Origin: Pseudorasbora parva
Taxonomy: Eukaryota > Chordata > Actinopteri > Cypriniformes > Gobionidae
DNA: 64,000 bases
Assembly (NCBI RefSeq): GCF_024679245.1
Contig: NC_090176.1
Location: forward strand, 25,735,046-25,799,045
Reading direction: 5' to 3'
Positions 1-12,532 of this stretch are shown here, piece by piece (positions within the stretch are counted from its first letter, which is position 1; every line of letters starts with the position of its first letter). A program made the position numbers and the translations under genes. A model generated the notes under the pieces. It worked only from the letters and a program-made list of their open reading frames with translations. It was not told where the DNA came from and ran no database searches.

Positions 1-3000
1 ATCCAAAGCGACATATGCTGAGTTCACACCGCATGATTTTAACCCCAATTTTCACTCTCCTTCAGGTTTTGCAAAATCCCAGACAAATATCAAAGTATCA
101 TAGGCAAATTGGTGCCTATGACTATCACACAGTATGAACGATCAAATACGTGACCTAAGAGAATCACAGATGACCGCTGACACCCGCAAGATATTTGCCA
201 TGCTAAATTTTTGCACCAGTCAGCGATTGAAAATCCTGCCGTTTGTAATGTGTCCTGACTGAAAATGGCATCGGTGATGACCTACAGCCAATGAGAGAGC
301 AAGATACAGGGCAGCGGGAAGTTCGGGGAGGAGTTAGCCTAGAATATCAGTATTTTAATAGATATCTTTAGGCCTACAATAATATCAAACAGAAACAAAG
401 CACAAACATTTAATTGACCAGCCGCAACAGAAGTACATCGCAAAAGTTATTTACCTCCAGCTCTCTTTGCAGAACACAATCCTTGATCTCTGCGTCTCCC
501 CAACCATTTCCTCCTCCATAACCTTTTCCCCTCAAATATGGGCTACCATTTTTAATAACAATAAAGTGGTTCAGGTCTGAAGTCCCTTTGTAGGCCAACC
601 AGCAGTTAGCATCACACTGGGTTTCTCAAGAAAAACCCTATGGGATATTCCCATTGGTTTTTGGATTATAGCAAAAAAACAAGCGCTGTGATCAAAAAAG
701 TTTATAATACTTACACACTTTGGCCATCAGGATAGAAGAACACAACTTTTAATTTTGAAGCCAAAAATGCAGTCGCCAGAAGTAGAAGGCTAAAGATAGG
801 CTACAATCAGACTACATCACTGTCGCTTGACTTCAATATCACCATCACTAAGCTTCAGACAACCTCTTTCAGTTATCTCAAAACATTTTCCCAGGAAGTT
901 TATAAGAGCCTGATTAAGCTGCATAAGTGGACTGGGATTACCTGTTTGTTCAGCGTGATGCCGTTTAATCTCCTAGACTGTCTCTGTAGTCTCATTTAGC
1001 CACTTGTTAGCAACCGCCTTTTTCAAGACACGTAACATCTTGAAAAAATTACGAGTGACATAATACTGATGTATTTTATGTTGTAGAATAAAACGTGAAA
1101 GTGTCTTGAGCTTGTGTTCACCACAGACATTATTTCAGCCATATAACCAAAACCCCATAAAAAAACATGAAATGCTAACTCGCTTGGCAGCCGCCATACC
1201 TGCACCACTCTATCGCGTTCTCACACACGCGTTATCTCGTGGTGTTGGGTTGTAAAACATAGTTTGCGGACCAGACAAAGTTGTCTGCTACTCTTCATAT
1301 CATGCAGTGAGAAACCCCCTATCGCTGACCCATTGTGCAACGTGCACACAGCAGCAACTGAATGCTACCCCAGATAGTCGTGCGCTGTGAAAAGAACAGT
1401 GATCTGACTATTTTGAAAATCGTACTCGAACTCAACATTACAGTGTACTTGCACGAGAAAATGCTGTGCATTATAAAGTAACTACTTAAATGTATCCAAG
1501 TACTGTAAAATAAAAAGCAACCACCATTTCTTATGAATCGATGTTGAAAACAGTTGTCTTTCTTAATATTTTTTAATAAAAAATTCTCAGATATAACTGC
1601 ACAAATACTGAAACAATCTATTTTCAATTAGATGGAGCTTTCTAACAATACACTGCAGCACTAAATGAAAAAGTATATTTGAGCTCACCACAGTGCATTG
1701 TGGGATTCTCTTAACACTCTGCAGGCGATGCTGCGCTAAAATGAGGCCAAAAAGATATCTTTGAAGGCCTGAATAATAATGCTGAAACAGCATGACACCT
1801 TAAAATGCTGTCTAGGTAGGCAGCTCACCAGGTTTGGACTTGAAACAGCTAATATGTCAGCATGCACACCCACCACAGCTCTGACAGTGGCAATTTGTCT
1901 GTTTTCTGTAATGAAAGCATGTGCAAACAGTATGTGCTTTATATCTGGATGTGTGTAGGTGAACTCTTTTGGTTCAGTATTCTATGTAGGGCAAAACTAA
2001 ATCGTGTTTCTGTTTCATTTCGCAAACCATTTGTGCTGAGAAACTAATGAAAAAAAATGTTCATATTCCACATCTGACTGCTTCATTAATCTGGAGTGGG
2101 AATGGTCCCATTAGGACACATCCACTGGCATTACCACACACAGATTAGATTGTGTCACTGCATTGGAAGGTTAGGCAGCTTCCCACGAGATCGGCATAAA
2201 TGAACATGTGTTTTCTTATTGCATTTCACATGCGCCATAAAAGTACAAACGCAATCATGGGAGGAAAAACAACCCATCATATTCAGATTTAAATGCCGTA
2301 TCTAGAGTTAAAGTGTAAAAAGATTTATAAAGTTGAGCTCAAACAGGAGAAAATCACATTGCAGCCCCTGCTGTGATGCCGCATAGAGTGTTTTGTGTGT
2401 GGAGTCATCGTCGTCGTGGATTTCTGATGAAATCACAGCTAGAGGAGTTTCCCTCTATTGCACTTGAAGACACAAAAATTCTCATTTAAGCAAAAGCATG
2501 AGCACTAACGGAAGATGAATATCGAGGCCACAAAGCTTTGGATCAACCTGCCAGCACGGTTTCATTACGTGGCAGAAGTGGAACAGAGGGACAGCTTAAT
2601 GAACACAGAGCAACGCCTGAAACAACCTACTCTCGGAAACTTCATACGTCCACCTTGGCATTAGAGCAGGCCTCCTCCTGACAAAGCTGAATCACATAAA
2701 CTGCCTTCACAACCCACATCTTTCTGGATCTATGACAGGAATCCATCAGAACGAAGAGTAGGAGTTTGTGTGGATGTACATAAATATTTAAACTATTTAA
2801 AATGTGTGTGCTACGCCGTTTTATCATTTTAGATAAAACGTAAGTTGCTCTGGGGAGAAAGCATGAGGGGGAAAAAGAGTTTCTTGCCAGTTCTACAAAC
2901 AGACTGACCCGTTTAATCGACTTGAAACAGAAAAGAGTTGTCATGAATGACTGAACATCTCATCAACGAAAGGGAAAGAGTTAAACAAGAAAATGTAAGG

Positions 3001-5427
3001 CGGGTTTGATTTTGGTCATTGGGAATTGTTTGGATGAGGCAAAAAAGTTGCTGTGATGTCATGCAGGTGACAGGTTGATCCAGCCCTCGCGAAAGTAAAC
3101 GCGTCATCAGAAAAGAGATGGCGCTGCAAGGAGTTATTTTGATTGAAGATTATGACTGCACAAAAAAATGTGCACGTATAAATCATTACTACAATATTCC
3201 CTAAAAAAACAACAAGATGATAAACCATCTCAGAGAGAGAGCAGCGATCAATGGCGGCTTTCACACCAGAGCCTGACAGCAGTGCCAAACACCTTTCCTA
3301 AGGCTACAGCCGCACACACACACACACACACGACCACCGGCTCTAACACTGCCAGTTCCTGCCCCCAGAAATACCCTGCAGCTTATACATAAACATACAT
3401 ACACACACCGCCTACATTTTGAGATCTTCCTTGTCTCTAGGAGAAACAGAACATAATACCTTCCTACATGTATTATTTAAATATTACTTCAAATTTAAGA
3501 CTGGGTTTTCAGTAAAATAAAATAAATCGGCATGAAAAGCAATTATAGGACAATGCATGCTTGAGTTTTTTAATTTACGCACTGTTTAACGCATGAAGAC
3601 AGCAAGAAAAGCATCATCACTGGTAACTATGAATCACTATGAGTATGTGCCGGGACAATATGTGCATATGTTACATTAGTAATCTCTTCCATAACTCAGC
3701 AAAACAACTGGTTCTCTCTCAGACACCACAAATACTATAGAGAACAACCTGAAATCAAGGATGGAACCATGTGTTCAAAATTGGGGGTACAATAGTAAGC
3801 AATTGGACGTTGAATAATTTATATAAGACAATAATTATTCTTAATATTGGGAGAAATTTCCCCTTCAATCAGTTTACATGCAGAAAACCATATCAGAGAC
3901 TTATTTGTTCATATTCCAATTTAGTAAGTGTCATGTCAGTGCATTAACCTGACAGCCATGAGCAGATTAAGTCAATATTCAAATTTGCCGAAATTTGAAA
4001 TATTGCAAGCCGAATCGTCACCACCTTTCTCCCCTCTAGCGATGGCCCTGGCTGTACTGATAAGAATTTTGAGTTATAGAAAAAAACATATGTAAAATCA
4101 TTATGTAATGGAAATATCTGTTTTCGAAATATATGTTACTGGTTTAATTCTGAGCGATGTATTTGTGTGAATGATGTATTCGTGTCCAACAACTAATGCA
4201 AAGAACCAATAATCTTTTTCTCCCCATAATCTTGGATGAACGTCACAATACGGAAGAAATTTGACGCCACTTTTGTTACATTACATCTTTAAAATATAAA
4301 TAATATAAAAACTATAAATTAATTTACATATGTGAATGATTCAATTCTGGGTGATGGTTGCGACAGTTGCGAAGTATGAAAAAAAATGTTTTGTTCAAAA
4401 GAGAACATTTGTTTTTATAACCAAAAAAAGGCCTACATTTGTGATAATCCAATGATCACGTTTTTTTATCACCAGAAGTGAGGCAGAAATTAAGGGGTGT
4501 AGCTGTGGCTCGAGGGTCTGTTCTCATGAACTTTAGATATGGGTGCTGAGGTAAGCACACAAGCCGGCTTACATATTAAATATGAATCAAAAGACTTTAA
4601 AAGCATAGACACATGACCAGTCCAATGACAGGAGATGAACATCTCACTTTTTACCTCCAGGTGCAAGACCTCTCGAGCTCCCTGAGCACAAAAAGCATGC
4701 ATCCAACTTCTGTTGCAGACCCCAAGGAATGTGTAGTGTTTGTTTTCACTGTGTGTGAACAAAGCCATTTTTTGCAAATCGTATTCATTTATTGCATTTA
4801 TTCTGAGCCACTCTGTTCCTCAGATTCACACGGTGAGAAGGAGCTTTGCCTTATACATATTAAACAGGCACTTCTGGAGACATGATTTAATGTCTCTCAA
4901 TAATGCATTCAGTCGGTTGCATGATGTTTTCACACATCATTACCTCCACTCCAGTCTCCATTTCTTTCAGAGAATATTCTCCAAATGTCAGCTCGCAACA
5001 TTTAGCCAGAAGTATTTAACATTTAGAAAACTAGCACAAACAGATTTGAAGATAAAGCAGAGAAAATGTATGCTCTACATTGTTTATGAAGCATATGGCT
5101 GCTATGAAATACTTCAGGGAAGTTCTGCCGAGTGACATGCTATACTCCACTTAAAATCTTTTTAAATGGCATCGTGGCTCATGTTAATTTATTACATGGA
5201 ATATTTGTACTTAAAGGAAGACTGGAGGGATCTTTAATATAAAGGAAATTTTGTTTTAAAATTTTTGTTTTTAAAGTTACAGAATCTTAAATATACCACA
5301 TTGACAAAGGGATTGGGAGAGTCCTCCAAATCACTGAATTCAGGTGTTCCAATCCCTTCCATGGCCACAGGTGTATGAAATCCAGCCCCTAGGCATGCAG
5401 ACTGCTTCTACAAACATTTATGAAAGA

Positions 5428-6780
5428 ATGGGTCGCTCTCAGGAGCTCAATGAATTCAAGTGTGGTACCGTGATAGGTTGCCACCTGTGCAATAAGTCCA
5501 TTCGTGAAATTACCTCACTACTAAATATTTCCCGGTCAGCTGTTAGTGGTGTTATAACAAATTGTGAAAAGCTGCAACTCAGCTACAAAGTGGTAGGCTA
5601 CGTAAAATGACAGGGCGGAGTCAGCGCATGCTGAGGAACACAGTGGGCAGGAGTCAGCAACTTTCTGCAGAGTCAATAGATAATGACCTCCAAACTTTGT
5701 GTGGCCTTCAGATTAGCTCAAGAACAGTGTGTAGAGAACTCCATGAAATGGTTTGCATAGCCGAGAAGCTGCATCCAAGCCTTACATCAAGTGTAATGCA
5801 AAGCACCAGATGCAGTGGTATAAAGCACGCTGCACTGGACTCTAGAGCAGTGGAGACATTTTCTCTGGAGTGACCACACTTATTCACACTGCAAGGTCCC
5901 GTCCTTCGGATGAGACGTTAAACCGAGGTCCCGACTCTCTGTGGTCGTTAAAAATCCCAGGATGTCCTTCGATAAAGAGTAGGGGTGTAACCCCGGCATC
6001 CTGGCCAAATTTGCCCCTTGGCCTCTGTCCTTCATGGCCTCCTAATCATCCCCCTCTCCTGATTGGCTTCATCACTCGGTCTCCTCTCCACCAATCAGCT
6101 GGTGTGTGGTGAGCGTTCTGCCGCAAAATGGCTGGCGTCGCATCATCCAGGTGGATCCTGCACATTGGTGGTGGCTGAGGAGATTCCCCCTTCTACGTAA
6201 AGCGCTTTGAGTGCCTTGAAAAGCGCAATATAAATCGAACACATTATTATTATTATTACTCCTCTGTCTGGCAATCCAATCCTGGCGGTTGCCAGGAGAA
6301 TGGAACTTGCCTGACTGCATTGTGCCAAGTGTAACGTTTGGTGGAGGGGGGATTATGGTGTGGGGCTGTTTTCAGGGGTGGGCTTGGCCCCTTGGTTCCA
6401 ATGAAAGGAACTAATGCTTCAGCATACCAAGACATTTTAGAACATTTCATGCTCCAACTTTTTGGGAACAGTTTGGGGATGGCCCCTTCCAGTCCCAATT
6501 TGACTGTGCACAAGTGCACAAAGCAAGGTCCATAAAAATATAGATGAAGGAGTTTGGTCATGAGAGTGTCCTGACATTAACCAAATAGAATAATAGATCC
6601 TTTAGGATGAATTAGAGCGGAGACTGCGATCCAGCCCTTCTTGTCCAACATTAGTGGCTGATGTCACAAATGTGCTTCTAGAAGAATGGTCAAAAAAATC
6701 CCATAAACACACTCCTTAAACCTTGCGGAAAGCTAGAAGAGTTGAAGTTGTTATAGCTGCAAGGATGGGCCAACTCCATA
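5428..6780 (+). pseudogene. Tc1-like transposase remnant
   Basis: Fragments in several frames match the order of a Tc1 transposase: paired-like DNA-binding region, linker GRPRK-like region (decayed), catalytic core and C-terminal SLP.R.EAVI-like region (decayed near 6730-6760). No continuous frame exceeds 90 codons in an element whose usual transposase is about 340 residues. The core is split by the insertion at 5881-6260. Seen: the fragments. Known: the family. Inferred: loss of function by frameshifts, stops and insertion. Confidence 0.85.
5881..6260 (+). mobile_element. SINE or LINE (L2-type) 3' fragment inserted in the Tc1 element
   Basis: The sequence from GTCCTTCGGATGAGACG to AAGCGCTTTGAGTGCC and a (TTA)n tail is a repeat widely spread in fish genomes. 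The simple-repeat tail and lack of inverted ends point to target-primed retrotransposition, as in L2-type LINEs and the SINEs they mobilise. It separates two parts of the Tc1 transposase (…TCTCTGGAGTGAC on the left, CTCTGTCTGGCAATCC on the right), so it is younger than the Tc1 copy. I cannot decide between SINE and truncated LINE. Confidence 0.7.
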
Positions 6781-7004
6781 TTAAACCCTATAGATTAAGA
6801 ATAAATATATTCCAAAACTTTTGACAATATAGTGTTAATAAAATACAAATCCCTAATCCATTAATAAAAATACCAATCTGATATTTCGACGTTGATAAAA
6901 TAAGTTATATAAATAACACAAAGCAGAATAAGTTTTCGTGTCTGGGAGGTATTTAAATAAGATATTTAAATGGATATATTTTTAAAAAATAATAATGTAT
7001 TTAA

Positions 7005-7241
7005 AGGGATGGTTCATGGTGAACATTCTGTCATCATTTATTCATTTTTTACTGTATGACATTCTTTTTTTTGTGAAACATAAATTTTAAAAATCAAAAG
7101 ATTTTAAAGAATCTTATTGTCCAAACAATGAAAACAACACTGGACCCCAATACATTTCATTGTATGGACAAAAAACAACAACAACATTCTTAATGTTTGG
7201 AATGATCTAAATGCTGAAATATGTTTTGATGAATTTTCCCT
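7005..7241. mobile_element. TTAA-flanked foldback MITE, decayed
   Basis: TTAA at 7001-7004 is followed by AGGGATGGTTCATGG; the other end is the decayed inverse (GAATTTTCCCT) followed by TTAA at 7242-7245. Inner sequence (TCTGTCATCATTTATTC, then TGTATGACATTCTTT) is that of the short cyprinid foldback family. No coding capacity. Confidence 0.65.
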
Positions 7242-7369
7242 TTAAAGAGTCTACATTGTTTTTCCTATTGTTTAAGCACTCATATCCTTTATGGAAGTTT
7301 TGATCCTGTTGTAGACGTTTACTTTTTGAAGAAGTGTATTTTTAAAAAAATACAGTGACTTCAGAACAG

Positions 7370-7811
7370 TGTTGGATGTAATTAGTTACTAAGTAATTAG
7401 TTACTGCAATTTAATTACTTTTCTCTTGAAAAATTAAAGTAAGGGATTACTCTTATTTTTTCTGTAATTTAATTACAGTTACTTCTGATGCAAATGAACT
7501 AAATACTAAATATAATTATACATAATTCAATAGTGGACATCAACATTTAAAGTCTAACTTTAAAATTCATGTTTTATATACCCTTCTCACATTTGTAATA
7601 CTTTGGTCAGTTAATAAGAGTAATTTATGCAGTTTTATATTATGTATTTAAATGAATTAAGATCCGTTTCATGTCTAACCTTGAATTGCTTAACTCAAGG
7701 TCGATAAAGGATTTAGAAAGTAGTAATAAGTAATCAAATACTTTTTGGAGAGGGTAATTTGTACATTAATCTTATTACACTATTGAAGATGTAATAGAAC
7801 AGAATGTAAAA
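7370..7811. repeat. AT-rich dispersed repeat with TAATTAGTTACT-type ends
   Basis: The left part (CAGTGTTGGATGTAATTAGTTACT) and right part (TAATAAGTAATCAAATACTTTTTGG) look like decayed opposite ends of a known type of fish repeat that begins GTGTTGG.TGTAA. Ends are too diverged to set limits. No ORF. Confidence 0.4.
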
Positions 7812-9853
7812 GTCTCTTCAAATAAATGAAACAGATCATATTTTACTCATAATAAGTTCACGAGAGAATGCATTACTCAAAACTGCTAATATTCTTCAAA
7901 GTTTTACACCACAAACAGACAAGAGGTCTCTCTCCCACTCTTTTTATTCTTTGTGTTAAACTTCCCTGCCAATCAACCGCTCCAATGCGTTCTAGCTGAG
8001 AGAGACTGGAGAAGCTGAATGCAGAAGATGACAGAGACACTCCGGGACTCCATCAGCGCTGTTATGAAATGTCAATAATGAAGTAAACATCAACAGCAGG
8101 ACTGTGTTTGTTCATGAAATGTTTGTTAGATACAACTCTATGATGTCAGATTGTCAAATATCCACCAGGACTGCGGAAAGCGCTCACACCTTTTTAACTC
8201 GGCACAGCTGCGAAACTGCCTGACGAAGCTCTTCGTGAGGCTGGGGTATAGCTACAAAATTTCAAGAAGTACACTTTTAAAATCAAATGGATTTTAAGAA
8301 AAATCTCCGTGGAATGTCAAGGGCCACTGCTCAAACGTCTCTGTGTTTGCTTTCTAACAGCAAACCATTCAGTGCAAGAAACACAGTGAAGCGCACACCA
8401 GGGAAACTAAACGAGTGCTCAGGATGATAAGTTGATTCCCAAATGCATGCTGAAGGGTCGTGTGGGTGCCGGCTTTCCCCTTGAGAGAGTAAGGTCACGG
8501 AGCCAGTGGAGCAAAGAGCTCTGCCTCGCTCTGCATCTTAAACATATGTGCGTGATGCTTGTGTAAACCAAACCATTAGTACTCAAGGCGTAGTAAGAAT
8601 CGAGAATGTGGAAAAAGAAGTGCAACTGTGCAAGAATCGGTTTCAACAGTCACTGATGTCACTCTGGTCACACAGCAGGGAGAAAACATCTGCTTCGATG
8701 GACCTAGAAAAATTATACGCCTGACTGAACACTGCTTAAAAAAAAGTATTTTCTAATTCACATACTTATGCAATACTGCCTGTTTGCAGTATACATAATG
8801 CGAGGAGTGTGCTCAAACTGAATTCCAAAAAGAAAAGTGCACTTTACAAATACCAGATGATGAAAAACACCAAACAAAGTGTGGAATGTTGGACACTTCA
8901 TTGTGATGTCTAATTACTAAATGACCATACAATTCATACACTACATGGAGGAGTACATAGTGTATAGTGCATAATTTGGGATACAAATAGTTGAAAGCCC
9001 TGTATTGTGGGATCCAGTGTTCCTTTTAGAGTTCACGTACCAACTCATGATTGTAACAGGATGAAAATAATCCAATAATAATACATATAGAATAATTGCA
9101 TCTTCAATTATTTTCAAAAGTAGTACTGTACAGTATGTTTAGTATGAAAGTATACCTCAGTGACTTGCACAAAGCGTTAACTGTCTACAGAGCCTTCTGC
9201 ATTCTGTTTTATACTATCTGGTGTGATACTTCCTGTATGATCCTTGTTGGAACAAAACCTTAAGGCAATGCAACTCTGATTTCTCAGTATCAGGTGGAAT
9301 TTCCTGTCTCGCAGACATCAATGTGTCAGACTGCCCGGCAGGAAGTCAAAGATGGCAAACAAGCTGGACTTTTACCCTGCCTTTTCATTCACAACAACTC
9401 ACACTTCACTTTAAAAGGACTTTCAAGTATATAACTTCAGCTTCAGATGTAGTTTTACTGGAGGCTAATACGTAATGTCAACAAAACTTACAATAATACA
9501 GAAAATATGAATTGCTAAAAGAGGCTTTAAAGGTCCCATTCTCTGCGTGCTTCCTAAGCTTTGATTATGTTTACAGTGTGCAATATAACATGAGTTCATG
9601 TTTCGCGTGTAAAAAAACTGAGTTTTTTCACACAATTATCTGTATTCACAAGACTTATCTGTATACCGCTGTTTCCTCTGTCCTGAAAACGGCCTGATGA
9701 TTTCCTTGTTCTATGAAGTCCCTCCTTCAGAAATACGTAACGAGTTCTGATTAGGCCAGCGCTTCCCGCGCTGTGATTGGACAGCAGCTTAGCGCACGTT
9801 GCCTGGAAAGGTCCCGCCTCTTATCATAACGCGCGCTCTATGTTATTGCAAAA

Positions 9854-9960
9854 ATGTCTATATTGCCTTATCAATTTGAGCCGGAATCAGACCCGGAGAA
9901 TACCGAAGAGGATCGATTACAACCTGCTCAGGAAAGACTTTTGCTGGATGTTTCAGAATG
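9854..9960 (+). CDS. First exon of a YQFEPE-type (P2X7-like) multicopy protein, inside a TTAA element
   Basis: An ATG at 9854 opens 35 complete codons (MSILPYQFEPESDPEN…, ending …LLLDVSEW across the splice) and ends at the donor GAATG|GTAAGC (9961). The acidic YQFEPESDPE motif followed by SEW is the N-terminus of a large family of predicted fish proteins often labelled P2X purinoceptor 7-like, where the next exon supplies a Cys-rich segment. No such second exon is found downstream in the element or in the next kilobases. An inverted CCAAT box (ATTGG at 9776-9780) lies about 75 bp upstream. It may be a live exon of a dispersed gene family or a mobile exon with no functional partner; I favour the second. 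Confidence 0.5.
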
Positions 9961-10173
9961 GTAAGCTGTCTATTCAGTAGTTTAAACTGATCATTACAAA
10001 CACCAACAATCGATGGTGTCTGAATGAATTACTACAATTTTATATGCTAAGTTTTTCGGATTAGTTTCAATTACCATCTAACGTTAGTTAATAAAGCTAA
10101 ACAGCGTTGCACTTTGTGTAATGAGTTACATAAACTGTTAAACGGACCGACTTAAATAATAAAATACACTTAC

Positions 10174-10450
10174 CGGTTGTGGTCCATAAACAACGCCTTC
10201 TCCAGACAAAGAGGGAACTGCGTCATCTTTTAAGAAATAATCTTTCTGGGAATCCGGCATTCAATTGATTGCGATTGAGGAAGCAGTCCTCAGCAAAATG
10301 TGCTGCATATAGTTTTAAATTGTGATTATAATTTTCCGGAACAGAGTTAACCATAAACTGTAGCCATTGATCTCTACGTACATCGTCTGTGGGAAGGCCA
10401 AACAAAGGTGATTTGACTCCGGGATGAAAATAACAGCGTTTCAATGGCAT
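10174..10450 (-). pseudogene. THAP-like first exon, frameshifted
   Basis: From the ATG at 10450 (minus) it reads MPLKRCYFHPGVKSPLFG…, with DQWLQFM and YAAHFAEDCF in the places where THAP domains have their W and C..HF motifs. The second and third zinc ligands of a normal C2CH THAP are not evident, so zinc binding is doubtful. After LFLK the frame hits a stop. One extra A in a short A run near 10230 explains this: in the other frame the reading continues through GEGVVYGPQP to the donor CCG|GTAAGT (intron starts 10173). Its intron would cross the plus-strand exon at 9854-9960 and leave the element at the left end. Confidence 0.6.
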
Positions 10451-10792
10451 GGCGACAAACACACTCTACAAAAACAACGCTTCCTATTCTCGACCTGCGA
10501 GAGCAAAAGGACAACGCCCCCGAATTTGCGTGTTCTTGTGGGCGGAGGGTTCGTCAACAAATGGTTTTAGTTGCGTCATTAAAGCAGGAAGTGCAGGGCT
10601 GTAGTCCAAACTGGCCGTTCGCTGTAGGCTTTGAAAGGGAACTTAAGGGAACTGTTAAATAAAATATCTCGCTTGGCATTGAACTTTGAGCTTTAGAATT
10701 TTACAGGTATTATTTATGCTCTTACAGCAACATTACACACTAACTAAAGTTTGAAAGATGGAATCGCAAAGAATGGGACCTTTAAAAAAAAA

Positions 10793-10970
10793 ATTCACCC
10801 AAAATATAAATGTTGTAATTTACTCACCCTCATTTTGTTCCTGTATGACTTTCTTTCCTATGTGGAACATAAAAGGAGAAATTCTGAAGAATTTTACTGG
10901 CAAATCTTTTCCATGCTTTCAAGATTTTAAAAAGGCCAAATCGTTCAAGTCAAACATTTTTTTTATTTAA
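10793..10970. mobile_element. Half copy of short foldback MITE
   Basis: ATTCACCCAAAATATAAATG followed by ACTCACCCTCATTTTG and TATGTGGAACATAAA is the left arm of the short cyprinid foldback family. It abuts the right TTAA of the preceding element; the opposite arm is missing. Confidence 0.6.
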
Positions 10971-12105
10971 TCACCCTGATCTAGTTCTCCAGATCAACTC
11001 AATGATCCATATTTAGCTGCTCAATGTACGGGCATATTATCAGTACAGAACGTTGGATAAATAAAAAACAAACAAACAAAAAAACATAGGTAGCAGCAGG
11101 AATATTAGGCTGCTGTTATTTTAAGACCTAATGCATTAATCCATTTTCATGCGAGACGTTCGTCTTCAGCCATTGCACTCTCGTCTCGCATATTTAGCAG
11201 TGTCTCAGTGCATCTTTCAAGCTAAAAGAAGTTAAACTTTTAAAAAATACACCACTAAACCTTGCACTTTTGCCCTCACTGACTTGCATCTTGTGCTTTT
11301 AACAGCAAAAAACACGTTCTGTATGACCTGGCCCTTACAAAAACTTTTACATTTCTCAACTGTTTATGTTAATTTAAGATATAACCAACTTAACAGGGAT
11401 ACTCGCCAAAGCTCAATCCAGTATGGGTGTGTGTTGCACAATACTTCTATAAAAAGTGGGTACCGAATTGACTTCTCTTTCACGTCTTTTTGCAACTATA
11501 TTTAAATTGGCAAAGCTTTAAAGGTAGGGTAAGCGATATTTGAAACCCAGGTGTTTGAAAGTTGGTCAGAATGGCACAACCAGACAACAACAAAGGTGTA
11601 TCCAATCAGCATTAGGAGGCATATGACGATGGAGGAGAGAAAATGAGCAAGAGGGAGATTTGAAGAAAGACTGTAGAAAGAGAGATTCCCCAGAGACATT
11701 ACAAAAGAGAAAATCTCATAAGAATATCACTGGAAAATGGAGGGTTATGATCAGGAAAGAGCTTTAGGACCCACATTAATATCAGAAAAGCTTTGCAGCG
11801 CTGGAGAGAGCTAATCGGCAAGGCCTAAAAACAGACGCAGAGGTTGCTTTGATTCCGCTCCATATGCGAGTAACTGGTTTTGAGTGTCATATTGTTTGTC
11901 TGGAGCTGCTGTGCTGTTGGCAACTAACAACAAACTTCATTGTATGTTAATTTTTATGCTTCCTTGTCATTCGTTCATCATCTTCACTTTATTTTTGTGA
12001 AGCATTATTTTTAGATAATGTGCTGTTTACTGTTCAGTGTCCTTGTTAGTGCACCTCGCATGCCCACAATCGGGGTTCAAAACTGACTCGGAGCAGGGTG
12101 GTTAT

Positions 12106-12532
12106 AGGGTTAGTTCACCCAAAAATGAAATTGATGTCATTAATGACTCACCCTAATGTCGTTTCACACCCGTAAGACCTCCGTTCATCTTCAGCAGAAC
12201 ACAGTTTAAGATATTTTATATTTAGTCCGAAGCATATGGAAGTGTATGCACACTTTCCTGTCCATGTCCAGAAAGGGAATAAGAATCATCAAAATAGTCC
12301 ATTTGGGACATCAGCTAGTTAATTAGAATCTCTTGAAGCATCGAAAATACATTTTGGTCCAAAAATAACAAAAACTACGACTTTATTCAGCATTGTCTTC
12401 TCTTCCGCATTTGTTTTCAAACCTCAAATAAAGATTCAAACGGTCATGAATCAGCGTGAACGGAGGTCTTACGGGTGTGGAACAACATTAGTCATTAATG
12501 ATATAAATTTCCTTTTTGGGTGAACTAACCCT
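12106..12532. mobile_element. TTAA-type foldback MITE, complete
   Basis: Ends are AGGGTTAGTTCACCC and its inverse; TTAA lies at 12533-12536 and a one-base variant (TTAT) at 12102-12105. About 90 bp at each end are inverted copies, including CGTAAGACCTCCGTTCATC on the left and its inverse on the right. The centre is unrelated filler with no ORF. Confidence 0.8.

Larger units (their letters stand above)
5295..6834 (+). mobile_element. Tc1-like transposon, degenerate, with inserted SINE/LINE-like tail
   Basis: The right end CTTTTGACAATATAGTG and a decayed left end near 5295 are the inverted termini of a very common fish Tc1 family. The plus strand encodes broken pieces of a DDE transposase: an N-terminal helix-turn-helix part (about 5428-5600, starting MGRSQELNEFK), then GRSQRMLR...QQLSAESI (about 5610-5760), and a C-terminal part with SAYQDI (about 6330-6530). 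Frames are shifted several times and stop codons intervene, so it is inactive. Between 5881 and 6260 it is interrupted by an unrelated repeat. Orientation is opposite to igsf3 and to the related relic at 26316-27093. Confidence 0.9.
9531..10781. mobile_element. TTAA-flanked element carrying two opposite first exons
   Basis: Perfect 12-bp terminal inverted repeats (AGGTCCCATTCT at 9531-9542, its inverse at 10770-10781) are flanked by TTAA at 9527-9530 and 10782-10785. The 1251-bp element holds a plus-strand first exon (9854-9960) and a minus-strand THAP-like first exon (10450-10174), each followed by a consensus splice donor. No transposase is visible, so it is non-autonomous. TTAA targets are typical of piggyBac and Kolobok superfamilies, and some Kolobok proteins carry THAP domains; Kolobok is therefore my preferred but unproven placing. 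Confidence 0.75.

Noticed and set aside
4613..5135. Overlapping plus-strand frames of 90 and 131 codons
   Set aside because: No domain, no coding-like composition, and AT-rich context; chance frames.
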